From positions 132,711 through 196,710 of the forward strand of contig NZ_KE386493.1 of the NCBI RefSeq assembly GCF_000427425.1: a stretch of 64,000 bases of DNA, in the 5' to 3' direction. Below, in pieces: positions 1 to 8,255 of the stretch. Made by a program: the position numbers and the translations under genes. Origin of the DNA: Caldanaerobius polysaccharolyticus DSM 13641 (GTDB lineage Bacteria; Bacillota; Thermoanaerobacteria; Thermoanaerobacterales; Caldanaerobiaceae). Position 1 is the first letter of the stretch, and every line of letters starts with the position of its first letter. The notes beneath the pieces are model-generated. The model was not told the origin of the DNA, ran no database searches, and saw only the letters and a program-made list of their open reading frames with translations.

Positions 1-2
1 AT

Positions 3-623
3 CACGGTAAAATCCCCGCGTATCTTGTCAGCAACGCTATAGCGCAAAAAGCTGTAGCCAGCGATATAAGCCTTCCTTCCCTTAAAAAGGCCATGGCTCT
101 GGCTAAAAGCATGGGAATTGAGCAGCGGGTGGACTTTCGGTTGGGCGATGGCCTTGAGGTTTTAAAAGTTGGTGAGGCCGATACTATCATAATAGCGGGT
201 ATTGGCGGTGACCTTACGGTTAACATGCTGAAGGAAGGAAAAAGTGTAATACAGGATTCTATTTTGATTTTACAGCCTATGAAAGACGACGGCCTGGTGA
301 GAAAATACCTTGTGGATACGGGATACGCTATTATAGGTGAGGATCTTGTAGAGGATCGCCATAAAATATACGCTATAATAAAGGCCCAAAAAGGGCATAT
401 GGAGGTTGAGCGCGACATCCTAATGGAGATAGGACCTATTCTTTACGCTATGAGGCATCCTCTGCTGGTACCTTATATGAAAAATAAGGTAAGGATGATA
501 AAGGATATACTTGGTCAAAAAGAGGATGAAAAGCTTTTGCTTAAAATCCAAGAGATGGAGGGGATAATACGTGAGCTTAAGGTGTCGCGATGTGATAGAG
601 GTCATAGAGGAGCTGGCTCCTAA
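3..623 (+). CDS. trmK: tRNA (adenine(22)-N1)-methyltransferase, 5' end outside window
   Basis: The reading frame is open from the left edge to the TAA at 621-623, so the amino end lies outside the window. The first visible residues (HGKIPAYLVSNAIAQKAVAS) match the SAM-binding region just after motif I of the TrmK/YqfN family, and IIIAGIGGDL near nt 188-217 is the typical motif IV region. The family methylates N1 of A22 in tRNA using S-adenosylmethionine in the cytoplasm. The 3' end overlaps the nif3-like gene by 53 nt, the usual trmK-yqfO arrangement in Firmicutes, which supports both assignments. Confidence 0.85.
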   Translation, partial: HGKIPAYLVSNAIAQKAVASDISLPSLKKAMALAKSMGIEQRVDFRLGDGLEVLKVGEADTIIIAGIGGDLTVNMLKEGKSVIQDSILILQPMKDDGLVRKYLVDTGYAIIGEDLVEDRHKIYAIIKAQKGHMEVERDILMEIGPILYAMRHPLLVPYMKNKVRMIKDILGQKEDEKLLLKIQEMEGIIRELKVSRCDRGHRGAGS

Positions 624-1683
624 GAAGCTGGCCATAGATGGTGACAATGTAGGCCTGCAAATAGGGGATCCTGATAAAGAGGTAAGGAAGGTGATGGTGG
701 CGCTGGATGCTGTACCGGCAGTGGCACAAGAGGCCATAAAAAGAGGGGCAGATTTACTGGTGACCCATCACCCGCTTTTTTACCGCCCTGCTAAAAATTT
801 AAGGTACGATGGACCTTTGGGTCATACAGCCAATCTTCTCATAAAAAACGACATAGCGCTGTACGCAGCCCATACCAATCTTGATTGCGCTATAGGAGGT
901 GTTAACGACGCGCTGTGCGATGTACTGGGTATTAAAGACAGGCAGATTTTAGACCAAGGCTATACCGAAAAGCTCAAAAAGGTTGTGGTATTTGTCCCTA
1001 AAGGTTACGTGGATGCCGTAAGAGAGGCCATGTGTAAAGCCGGTGCCGGACATATAGGCAATTACAGCTATTGCTCTTTCGCAGCAGAAGGAGTGGGGAC
1101 CTTTAAGCCTTTAGAGGGCACTCATCCTTTTATAGGCGAAGTGGGTAAGCTGGAGAAGGCAGAGGAATACCGCCTTGAAACTGTGGTGCCTGAGGGCAGC
1201 TTAAAAAACGTAATTGAGGCCATGCTTTCGGTTCATCCCTATGAAGAAGTGGCTTACGATGTATACCCTGAGGACATACCCTACAGGGTTTATGGCATGG
1301 GTAGGATCGGCGAGCTAGATTGCGCTATGGAACTGGGGGAGTTTGCCTGTTACGTGAAATCCAGGCTCTCTGTTCCCTTTGTGAGGGCAGTAGGGGATAA
1401 AAGCAAAAGGATAAAAAAGGTAGCTGTCTGCGGAGGCAACGGCACAGGCCTTATATCGTCAGCTATTGCTAAGGGCGCCGATGCCATGGTCACAGGGGAT
1501 TTAGGATACCATCAGGCGCAGGATGTACTCTCATCGGGGTTTGCGGTAATAGACGCAGGCCATTACGGGACAGAAAAGGTGATAGTTCCGCGCCTTGCGG
1601 ATTACATAAAAGAAAAATTGCACCACACCGGTTTAGAAGTGGTGCAATCGCAGGTGGACATCCAACCCTTTTCTATTTTCTAG
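571..1683 (+). CDS. Nif3-like dinuclear metal-centre protein (YqfO family)
   Basis: This 370-residue protein starts with GTG at 571 inside trmK. VTHHPLFYRP (about residues 64-73), HTNLDCAIGGVND (about 105) and the C-terminal VTGDLGYHQ and DAGHYGTE segments are the metal-binding signatures of the Nif3/GTP cyclohydrolase I type 2-like family. The length, with a PII-like insert of about 120 residues in the middle (about residues 135-240), is that of the long YqfO form in Firmicutes. The molecular role of the family is unsettled. It is translationally coupled to trmK and meets the reverse-strand gene tail to tail with an 11-nt overlap. Confidence 0.85.
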   Translation: MSLRCRDVIEVIEELAPKKLAIDGDNVGLQIGDPDKEVRKVMVALDAVPAVAQEAIKRGADLLVTHHPLFYRPAKNLRYDGPLGHTANLLIKNDIALYAAHTNLDCAIGGVNDALCDVLGIKDRQILDQGYTEKLKKVVVFVPKGYVDAVREAMCKAGAGHIGNYSYCSFAAEGVGTFKPLEGTHPFIGEVGKLEKAEEYRLETVVPEGSLKNVIEAMLSVHPYEEVAYDVYPEDIPYRVYGMGRIGELDCAMELGEFACYVKSRLSVPFVRAVGDKSKRIKKVAVCGGNGTGLISSAIAKGADAMVTGDLGYHQAQDVLSSGFAVIDAGHYGTEKVIVPRLADYIKEKLHHTGLEVVQSQVDIQPFSIF

Positions 1684-1957
1684 TCAGTATCTCAGGTAGC
1701 TCCAGGTGATAAGCGTTGGCTGCTTTTAGTACCGAGATCTTGCAGCCCAAAACCGCCCACAACCCGTATCTTTTGCCGAATTCTTCCAACAGATTATTTA
1801 AAACCGATTTGCCATCGCCGACGATAGAGTGTACGTTGCCGTCATCGTCGGCGATTATGTTTAGATCGTTTAATACGGCAAAGGTCTTGTCCTTTCCTAA
1901 AATACCTAATTCCCTTTTTACCACCATCTCTATCAGATCTTTGTATGTTCCCATCAT
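1673..1957 (-). CDS. Small hypothetical protein
   Basis: A 94-residue reverse-strand reading frame starting at one of two consecutive ATG codons behind GAAAGG. I do not recognise a family. It is soluble, with no signal peptide or membrane segment, and contains LNIIADDDGNVHSIVG in the middle. It follows the di-iron protein gene by 13 nt on the same strand, so the two are probably cotranscribed. Its end overlaps the 3' end of the nif3-like gene by 11 nt. Composition resembles the neighbouring core genes, which favours a real gene over chance. Confidence 0.6.
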   Translation of the reverse strand: MMGTYKDLIEMVVKRELGILGKDKTFAVLNDLNIIADDDGNVHSIVGDGKSVLNNLLEEFGKRYGLWAVLGCKISVLKAANAYHLELPEILTRK

Positions 1958-1970
1958 ACCACGACCTTTC

Positions 1971-2702
1971 TCAATAATACATATAATCGCCGGGATCTAA
2001 TTCTTTTAAAGCGTCTATATATTTTTGTATATCCTTGTCTATTATGGAACCGTGCTGTGGGCATATCATCTTGATGTCCAGCTTTTCGATTTTTTCCATG
2101 GCTCTGTTAAGTATTTCCTTGGATGGCATGTAATTTTCGTGAAATGCCTTCATCGCCTCTACATAGTACTTATTGGCAAAAAGGTTCCAATCATAAGAGA
2201 AAGCGCCAAATATGTCTCCTGAAAAAAGTATTTTGCTTTTTTCATCGTACGTGACGAACATCCCGGGGAAGTGACAGTAAGGGGTGAATATAAACCTCAG
2301 CACCCTTCCGCTCTTTAAAGTCAATTTCCAGTCGTTTTGATCCACGTAGTAAAATGGCGCCTTAAACCCGTAGTGGGCCATCAATATGGCAGCTCTGGAG
2401 TGGGTTACTACTACCAGGTCTTTTCTGTTTATGACTTCTTCAAATTTGGGTATGGATGCGCATAAGTCCGGATCCTGGTGGGACTCCAGTATGTAATTTA
2501 TCCTCCTTATGTCGATAACAGAGACTACTTTGTTAAGCACGATTGGATAATGGGGAACAGAACCGGGTTCTATAAATACCACGTCTTCGCCGTCATCGAT
2601 AATGTAAGGGTTGCAGTGCAGGCTGGCGGATTCGTCGAAATATCCTACCCAATATATACCATCATCTAACTTTACGGCTTTATTTACATCGTAATTTTCC
2701 AT
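1971..2702 (-). CDS. Stand-alone MBL-fold di-iron (ODP-type) protein
   Basis: A 243-residue metallo-beta-lactamase-fold protein of the kind found as the diiron half of flavodiiron proteins. Visible metal ligands are H75-x-D77-x-D79 (HQDPD), H144 (PYCHFPG), D163 (FSGDIFG) and H217 (CPQHGS). Classic FprA proteins have HxExD, so E is replaced by D here. There is no C-terminal flavodoxin domain, so it would need a separate electron donor. Such proteins reduce oxygen or NO, or sense oxygen, in anaerobes; which applies here is not visible. The start is ATG 2702 behind AAGGAGAGG. It heads a two-gene reverse-strand operon. Confidence 0.8.
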   Translation of the reverse strand: MENYDVNKAVKLDDGIYWVGYFDESASLHCNPYIIDDGEDVVFIEPGSVPHYPIVLNKVVSVIDIRRINYILESHQDPDLCASIPKFEEVINRKDLVVVTHSRAAILMAHYGFKAPFYYVDQNDWKLTLKSGRVLRFIFTPYCHFPGMFVTYDEKSKILFSGDIFGAFSYDWNLFANKYYVEAMKAFHENYMPSKEILNRAMEKIEKLDIKMICPQHGSIIDKDIQKYIDALKELDPGDYMYY

Positions 2703-2735
2703 TTCTACCTCTCCTTTGACCGGATTTTCAAATAA

Positions 2736-2764
2736 ATTATACCATTAAGACATAAAATGTACAA
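2736..2764 (-). promoter_or_regulatory. Likely sigma-A promoter for the di-iron protein gene
   Basis: Read on the reverse strand, TATAAT at 2741-2736 is preceded by TTGTAC (2764-2759) with 17 bp between them. It lies about 35 nt upstream of the ATG at 2702. The -10 is perfect and the -35 is partial. Confidence 0.5.
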
Positions 2765-2857
2765 TATATATTAATTAAAAATTAATATCCAAACCAAATA
2801 GAGGTCTAATGCATAGATTATGTACGACGGTAAATGATATAAAGGGGAGGTATTAAT

Positions 2858-4207
2858 GTGGATCGTGAAAAGATATCTGCCTCTAAGATGACCATGCTGG
2901 GCGTTGGAGGCGTTATAGGTGCGGGTTTTTTTCTCGCCAGCGGCATCGCTATAAATGAAGCGGGGCCTGCTATACTAATAAACACATTGATAAGCGCCTT
3001 TTTAATGTACACGGTGTTTCAAGCCCTGGTGGAGATGGTTACGGCTCAACCTGTGACAGGATCTTTTAGAGTCTACGCTCAAGAAGTACTTGGCAATAGA
3101 TACGGTTTTATGAGCGGTTGGCTATACTGGACTGCAGGTGTTTTGGTCATGTCCAGCGAAGTTACGGCATCGGCGATATTTACCAGCTATTGGTTTCCAT
3201 CCGTTCCATTGTGGGTGTTTACGTTGATTTATTCGCTTATGGTTGTAGGTATAAACTTTTTAGGGGTGGAAGACTTTAGCATTGTTGAGTCGATTTTTTC
3301 GGTTGTAAAGGTAATAGCGTTGGTTTTTATCATCGTGGCAGGGATTGCGATAATAGCTGTACTGTCCCGCAGTAGAGTGGACATAGGTTTAGAAAACTAT
3401 ATAAGGCACGGCGGCTTTTTCCCTCACGGTGTAAAAGGCCTATACGACGCCATGTTGATGTCTCTTTTATCCTTTGCGGGTATTGAAGTGATGGCAATGG
3501 CAGCCAATCAAGCTGAATCGCCGAATGCCATAAAGAGCGCCTTGAGAAATGTTTTGGTCATGCTGACGGTGCTCTATACAGGTTCTTTTGCGGTGCTTTT
3601 AGCGATTACTCCGTGGAAGCTGATAAGCACGAAAGTAAGCCCTTTTGTCAAGCTGTTTGAGTTCGTCAAGGTACCTTATGCGGATTCCATTCTCAACTTT
3701 GTCATACTGGTAGCAGCCCTTACCACCATGAACGCTGCTATGTACGGGGTTACCCAGGCTCTATTTTCTCTGGGTCAAGGTGAATTTGCACCTACATTTT
3801 TGACGAGAGAAAACAGCCGTGGAGTTCCTGTATACGCCCTAATGGCTACATCCTTGGGGCTTGTCGTCGCGGTAGTGCTTTCCTATATTCTGCCCAGGAC
3901 GGTCTACGAGTATATAACCAGCTCCGCGGGCATCATACAGTTTAGCAACTGGATTATCATACTTATGACCCACATAAAGTTCAGACGTTACGTGGAGAAA
4001 AGCGGCATGAAAAACAAATTGGCTTTTAAAGCCCGGTGTTACCCGTATTTTTCGTGGATTGGCATCTTTGGAGTTGTAGCCACTCTGTTGTCGTCGCTGG
4101 TGGTGCCTAAGGAGAGAATTGGATTTATCGCAGGCATGGTCATAATTATTATTTTTACGGTTTTGTACAATGTAGGTGAAAGGACTGGCCTTTTTAAAAA
4201 ATGGTGA
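2858..4207 (+). CDS. APC-superfamily amino acid permease
   Basis: A 449-residue integral membrane protein with about twelve hydrophobic segments. The opening MLGVGGVIGAGFFLASG is the glycine-rich TM1 signature of the amino acid-polyamine-organocation family. FAGIEVMAMAANQAESP (about residues 203-219) is the conserved TM6 region. It would carry an amino acid or amine across the cytoplasmic membrane by proton- or solute-coupled transport; substrate is not predictable. The start is GTG 2858 behind GGGGAGG (an ATG two bases earlier is out of frame). It stands alone and ends at the rnpB promoter. Confidence 0.8.
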   Translation: MDREKISASKMTMLGVGGVIGAGFFLASGIAINEAGPAILINTLISAFLMYTVFQALVEMVTAQPVTGSFRVYAQEVLGNRYGFMSGWLYWTAGVLVMSSEVTASAIFTSYWFPSVPLWVFTLIYSLMVVGINFLGVEDFSIVESIFSVVKVIALVFIIVAGIAIIAVLSRSRVDIGLENYIRHGGFFPHGVKGLYDAMLMSLLSFAGIEVMAMAANQAESPNAIKSALRNVLVMLTVLYTGSFAVLLAITPWKLISTKVSPFVKLFEFVKVPYADSILNFVILVAALTTMNAAMYGVTQALFSLGQGEFAPTFLTRENSRGVPVYALMATSLGLVVAVVLSYILPRTVYEYITSSAGIIQFSNWIIILMTHIKFRRYVEKSGMKNKLAFKARCYPYFSWIGIFGVVATLLSSLVVPKERIGFIAGMVIIIIFTVLYNVGERTGLFKKW

Positions 4208-4236
4208 TTGACATAAGCTTATATATATGTTAGTAT
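4208..4236 (+). promoter_or_regulatory. Promoter of the RNase P RNA gene
   Basis: A perfect TTGACA at 4208-4213, overlapping the TGA of the permease gene, is followed after 17 bp by TAGTAT (4231-4236) within a TATATAT tract. Transcription would begin around 4243-4250, just before the RNA's P1 helix. Confidence 0.7.
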
Positions 4237-4249
4237 ATATAAGCTGGTG

Positions 4250-4606
4250 AAAATAGACGCAATAGGCGAGTAAGCCGGATGGTCGCGTGCGTTGCACGAG
4301 GAAAGTCCGGGCTCCAAAGGGCAGGGTGCTGGGTAACGCCCAGTGGAGGTGACTCCCAGGAAAGTGCAACAGAGATATACCGCCGATGAATGCATCGGTA
4401 AGGGTGAAAAGGTGAGGTAAGAGCTCACCGACAGCCAGGTGACTGGTCTGTCCATGTAAACCCCACCTGGAGCAAGGCTAAATATAGAGGCGATGAGGTT
4501 GCCCGCTGATGCCTCTGGGTAAGCCGCTGGAGATGCCAGGCAACTGGCATCCTAGATAGATGACCATCCAAGACAGAACCCGGCTTACAGGCTTGCTCGC
4601 CTTTCG
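4250..4606 (+). ncRNA. rnpB: RNase P RNA (class A)
   Basis: This is the catalytic RNA of ribonuclease P, which removes 5' leaders from tRNA precursors. It contains the near-universal segment GAGGAAAGTCCGGGCTC at about 4298-4314 and the matching 3' core ACAGAACCCGGCTTAC at about 4574-4589, which form P4. The ends pair as P1/P2: GGCGAG...TAAGCCGG near 4265-4279 with CCGGCTTA...CTCGCC near 4580-4602. Length of roughly 350 nt fits a bacterial class A molecule. Exact ends are estimated from P1. Apparent reading frames on the reverse strand here are chance. Confidence 0.95.
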
Positions 4607-4608
4607 TG

Positions 4609-4640
4609 AAAAAGCCATGGTTTATATGCCATGGCTTTTT
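4609..4640 (+). terminator. Rho-independent terminator of rnpB
   Basis: AAAAAGCCATGG and CCATGGCTTTTT form a 12-bp stem around a short AT loop and end in a T run, immediately after the RNase P RNA. Confidence 0.85.
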
Positions 4641-4691
4641 ATGTTATAATAAATAATAGTAGAGAAAGTTTTGCTGGAGGTTTTTATTATA

Positions 4692-5270
4692 ATGAGCGGT
4701 ATGCCGGAGAAACAAAAAAGGTACACATACGGCGATTATCTGAAATGGGATGAAAAAAATCGCTATGAGATTATAGATGGTTTTCCCCACTTTCTAGCTT
4801 CTCCTTCTGTGTTACACCAGATTACTGTCGGAAATATATACTTTAAGTTTAAGGAGTATCTGAACGATAAAATGTGCAAAGTATTTACCGCTCCTCTGGA
4901 TGTGCTGTTTCCTCAAAGAGAGGATATAAAAGAAGAGGACGTGGATGTAGTTGTTCAGCCTGACGTTTTTATTGTTTGCGATGAAAATAAAATAGAAAAC
5001 GGTAAAAACTGCAAAGGCCCTCCGGACATGATTGTAGAAGTTTTGTCTCCTGCGACCGCCAGCAGAGATTTCATTACAAAGCGAAATCTGTATGAAAGAG
5101 CCGGCGTGAAAGAATACTGGATTGCAAGCCCTGAGGAAAAGAATATTGTGGTATTCAGAATAGATGAGAATATGAAATATAACTTATACGGAATCTACGA
5201 TGAAGACAGTGTAGTTGATGTGGGAATATTACCGGACCTTTCAATAGCGGTAAGAGAGATATTTGTCTAA
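4692..5270 (+). CDS. Uma2-family (DUF820) putative endonuclease
   Basis: A protein of 192 residues from ATG 4692, 11 nt after a GGAGG at 4676-4680; a TTG at 4671 is a less likely start because it lies inside that site. KRYTYGDYLKWDEKNRYEII near the start, VQPDVFIVCD in the middle, PPDMIVEVLSPATASRD and NLYERAGVKEYWI are the hallmark blocks of the Uma2 family. These carry a PD-(D/E)XK fold with D and ExL-type residues. The biological role of the family is unclear; many copies per genome are common. A second copy lies at 10802-11377. A TATAAT at about 4644 may be its own promoter. Confidence 0.85.
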   Translation: MSGMPEKQKRYTYGDYLKWDEKNRYEIIDGFPHFLASPSVLHQITVGNIYFKFKEYLNDKMCKVFTAPLDVLFPQREDIKEEDVDVVVQPDVFIVCDENKIENGKNCKGPPDMIVEVLSPATASRDFITKRNLYERAGVKEYWIASPEEKNIVVFRIDENMKYNLYGIYDEDSVVDVGILPDLSIAVREIFV

Positions 5271-5305
5271 AATATGTAGTGAAAAGCGTGAGAGGAGTTG
5301 TGTTG

Positions 5306-6094
5306 ATGCCAAAATCATTGAAAGGCATAAAGTGCTTTATATTAGATATGGATGGAACATTTTATATAGGAGATAAGCTGATACCAGGAGCGTTAGAGTT
5401 TCTGAAATTTTTAAAAAACACAGATAGGAGGTATCTTTTTTTAACCAACAACTCGTCTAAGGACAGAGGTTATTACGTCAAAAAGCTTATAAATATGGGC
5501 GTTTCCGATATAACAGAAGGCGATGTGTTTACGTCAGGCGAAGCTACGGCTATGTATATAAAGAAATTAAATAAAGGCAACAGGGTTTTTTTAGTAGGTA
5601 CGCCTTATCTGGAAGATGAGTTAAGAAGGTTTGGCATAGATATCGTAGAGGACAAACCCGATCACGTGGTTGTGGGTTTTGATACCACCCTTACGTACGA
5701 TAAACTGTGGAAGGCCTGTGATTACGTGAGAAATGGGGTAAATTACATAGCTACACATCCCGATTTCAATTGCCCTGTAGAAGGGGGTTATATGCCGGAC
5801 TGCGGAGCTATCATCGCTTTTATAAAAGCGTCTACGGGGCGAGAACCTTTTATAGTGGGTAAGCCCTATCCAGAGATTATCCGGTCGGTTTTTGAGAGGA
5901 CAGGACTCGGTTCCGATAGGCTGGCAATTGTGGGAGATAGGCTTTACACGGATATAAAGACAGGTATAAACGCCAAAATAGCGTCGATACTGGTCCTTAC
6001 AGGGGAAACAAAAAGAGAAGACCTTGAAGCATCCGATATACAGCCTGATTACGTAGTGGATTCCATAGGCGATATAATTTCTCTGCTGGGGTAG
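5306..6094 (+). CDS. HAD-superfamily (class IIA, NagD-like) phosphatase
   Basis: A protein of 262 residues from ATG 5306, eight nt after AGAGGAG; the frame is open further upstream but that start lacks a site. Motif I is DMDGTFYIGD (about residue 14), motif II LTNNSS (about 45), the lysine region is VGKPYPEI (about 184) and motif III/IV is VGDRLYTDI (about 210). The class IIA cap domain includes DCGAIIAFI. The family hydrolyses small phosphorylated molecules such as p-nitrophenyl phosphate, sugar phosphates or nucleotides; the natural substrate is not readable. It follows the Uma2 gene closely and may be cotranscribed with it. Confidence 0.85.
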   Translation: MPKSLKGIKCFILDMDGTFYIGDKLIPGALEFLKFLKNTDRRYLFLTNNSSKDRGYYVKKLINMGVSDITEGDVFTSGEATAMYIKKLNKGNRVFLVGTPYLEDELRRFGIDIVEDKPDHVVVGFDTTLTYDKLWKACDYVRNGVNYIATHPDFNCPVEGGYMPDCGAIIAFIKASTGREPFIVGKPYPEIIRSVFERTGLGSDRLAIVGDRLYTDIKTGINAKIASILVLTGETKREDLEASDIQPDYVVDSIGDIISLLG

Positions 6095-6138
6095 CATCTG
6101 GCACGAGTTATGAAAAAAGTTTATAAGGGGGTTATATA

Positions 6139-7098
6139 GTGAAGCTGGAGGAAATAAAGGGGTTATGCGACAACATAAAGGATAATATTTCCAGGGTAAT
6201 AGTGGGCAAAAGCGATGTGGTAGATCTGGTGTTGACCGCATTGATCGCAGGCGGCCATGTCTTGCTTGAGGATGTGCCAGGCATGGGCAAGACTATGATG
6301 GCCAAGAGCTTGGCCTATTCTATCAACGCCACATTTAAGAGAATACAGTTTACACCTGACCTGCTCCCTTCTGATTTGACCGGCATAAATTTTTACAATC
6401 AAAAGCTGGGAGAATTTGTGTTCAGACCTGGTCCTATATTTTCTCAGGTTATATTGGCAGATGAGATAAACAGGGCTACTCCCAGGACCCAGTCCAGCCT
6501 CCTGGAGTGCATGGAAGAAAGGCAGGTTACCATTGACGGAGAAACCCATTTGTTAAAGAGGCCCTTTTTCGTCATAGCCACTCAAAATCCTGTGGAAATT
6601 CAGGGAACGTTTCCATTGCCTGAAGCGCAGCTGGACAGGTTTTTGATGAAGGTGCACATGGGATATCCTACTTTAGAAGAGGGGAAAGTGATGATGAGCC
6701 GGTTTAACGACAATAACCCCCTTTTTGATATAAAGCCTGTGGCCGATGCCGAATGTATAGTTGATGCTCAAAACAGTTACAGCGCTGTATTTGTCAGCGA
6801 TGCGGTTAAAGAATATATATTAAACCTTGCCGATGCCACAAGGCACCATAAAGATATCGAACTGGGCATAAGCCCTAGGGGATGCCTTGCCATTATGAAA
6901 GCGTGCCAGGTGTGGGCTGTGTTAAAAGGCCGAGATTATGTGATACCTGACGATGTAAAGGAAATGGCTGTGCCTGTATGGGGTCATCGGATTATATTCA
7001 GGGGCAATGCCAGGGTCAGAGGAACTGATTCTCAAAAGGTGATATCGGAGATCCTTCAGGCGGTTCCGGCGCCAACGGAGGACTTTATGGCATTATAA
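6139..7098 (+). CDS. MoxR-family AAA+ ATPase
   Basis: A 319-residue protein that starts with GTG 6139 behind AAGGGGG. Walker A is VPGMGKT (about residues 46-52), Walker B ILADEINRA (about 105), sensor 1 ATQNP (about 150), and the following PLPEAQLDRF is diagnostic for MoxR. ISPRGCLAIMKA near the C-terminus is the lid region. MoxR proteins act as chaperone-like ATPases for maturation of protein complexes, often with a DUF58 partner. The next two genes are a DUF58 protein and a DUF4129 membrane protein, a conserved arrangement that suggests a three-gene unit acting at the membrane. Confidence 0.9.
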   Translation: MKLEEIKGLCDNIKDNISRVIVGKSDVVDLVLTALIAGGHVLLEDVPGMGKTMMAKSLAYSINATFKRIQFTPDLLPSDLTGINFYNQKLGEFVFRPGPIFSQVILADEINRATPRTQSSLLECMEERQVTIDGETHLLKRPFFVIATQNPVEIQGTFPLPEAQLDRFLMKVHMGYPTLEEGKVMMSRFNDNNPLFDIKPVADAECIVDAQNSYSAVFVSDAVKEYILNLADATRHHKDIELGISPRGCLAIMKACQVWAVLKGRDYVIPDDVKEMAVPVWGHRIIFRGNARVRGTDSQKVISEILQAVPAPTEDFMAL

Positions 7099-7115
7099 AG
7101 GCAGGGGGAGTTTTG

Positions 7116-8255
7116 GTGGAGTTTATATGGCTTATAATAGCGGTGCTGGTTATCGTTTACGTTCAGGATTTTCTTTTTTCTCGATACGCCTTGAAGAACT
7201 TGACTTATGATTGCTGGTTTGAACAGGATGCGGCGTTTGAAGGGGAAAGCGTAAGGTTTATTGAGCGCTTTACGAACAATAAAATATTGCCTGTACTGTG
7301 GCTGAGGATAAGGATACAAATGCCTGTAGAGCTAAAGTTTTATAACAGCGCTTTTGTTACCGTAAGCGACAAACAGTATTACCAGCGGATTTTTTCGCTG
7401 TGGAGCTATCAACAGGTCGTCTGCAGGCATCTCTTGTCCTGTGCTAAAAGGGGATATTACACGGTGGATCAGGTGGATCTTGTTACAGGGGACATATTTA
7501 AAGGTCACCGCTGTTATAGGACGGTAAGTGTAGACAGGCATTTTGCGGTGTATCCCCGTTTAATAGATATCGATCAAGTTTTGATTCCCGCCAGATTGAT
7601 ACAAGGGGACTTTGTGGTAAAGCGATGGATAGTGGAGGATCCCTTTCATGTTACGGGTTACAGGGACTATCAGCCCACCGATAGCTTAAACAAGATAAAC
7701 TGGCTTGCCACCGCTAAACAGCAGAAGCTGCAGGTGGCAAAACACGACTTTACCGCTTCATCCAGCTTGATAATCGCGCTTAACGTGGAGTACCGGTCGG
7801 CGTGGGTGGATTACGAAGTGCTGGAGCTAGGTGTGAGGTTGTGTGCTTCGCTATCTCAGAAAGCCATGGACAACGGCATTCCCGTAGCTGTAGTGAGTAA
7901 TGGGCTACAGGAAGGCTACGACAGGGCGGTTCACCTGGAGACGCCTTTAGGTTGCAGCCGCGAGCACATGAAAGGCATACTGGAGGGACTGGCAAGATTG
8001 TCCTTTGATTACCAGGTTAAGTTTTCGCCTTTTTTGTCGGACTTAGTGGATTCCATACCTTACAACTCTGACCTTATGATATTAACTTCCTACATTGACG
8101 ACGACATGGCTTCTGTTATCGAGAACATAGATAAAAGCCGTATTTCGGTGAGCATAGCAGCTATGGACGATGAAGGTTGGGACAGGTACCCGTTAAAGGA
8201 TGTGAACTTTTACGTGATCTCGAAAGAAGGGGAACTGGTTGAGTCAGTACATTAG
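7116..8255 (+). CDS. DUF58-domain protein
   Basis: About 379 residues; GTG 7116 lies five nt after GGGGGAG, with TTG 7113 as an alternative. It opens with a hydrophobic membrane segment (FIWLIIAVLVIVYV). The DUF58 hallmark DYQPTDSLNKINWLATAK sits at about residues 186-203. The region after it resembles a von Willebrand A-like fold. It pairs with the upstream moxR gene; such proteins are thought to be MoxR clients or partners at the membrane. It overlaps the next gene by 17 nt, implying translational coupling. Confidence 0.85.
   Translation: MEFIWLIIAVLVIVYVQDFLFSRYALKNLTYDCWFEQDAAFEGESVRFIERFTNNKILPVLWLRIRIQMPVELKFYNSAFVTVSDKQYYQRIFSLWSYQQVVCRHLLSCAKRGYYTVDQVDLVTGDIFKGHRCYRTVSVDRHFAVYPRLIDIDQVLIPARLIQGDFVVKRWIVEDPFHVTGYRDYQPTDSLNKINWLATAKQQKLQVAKHDFTASSSLIIALNVEYRSAWVDYEVLELGVRLCASLSQKAMDNGIPVAVVSNGLQEGYDRAVHLETPLGCSREHMKGILEGLARLSFDYQVKFSPFLSDLVDSIPYNSDLMILTSYIDDDMASVIENIDKSRISVSIAAMDDEGWDRYPLKDVNFYVISKEGELVESVH

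Noticed and set aside
4219-4455. Reverse-strand open frame across the RNase P RNA
   Set aside because: It overlaps a highly structured, conserved RNA and has no ribosome-binding site.
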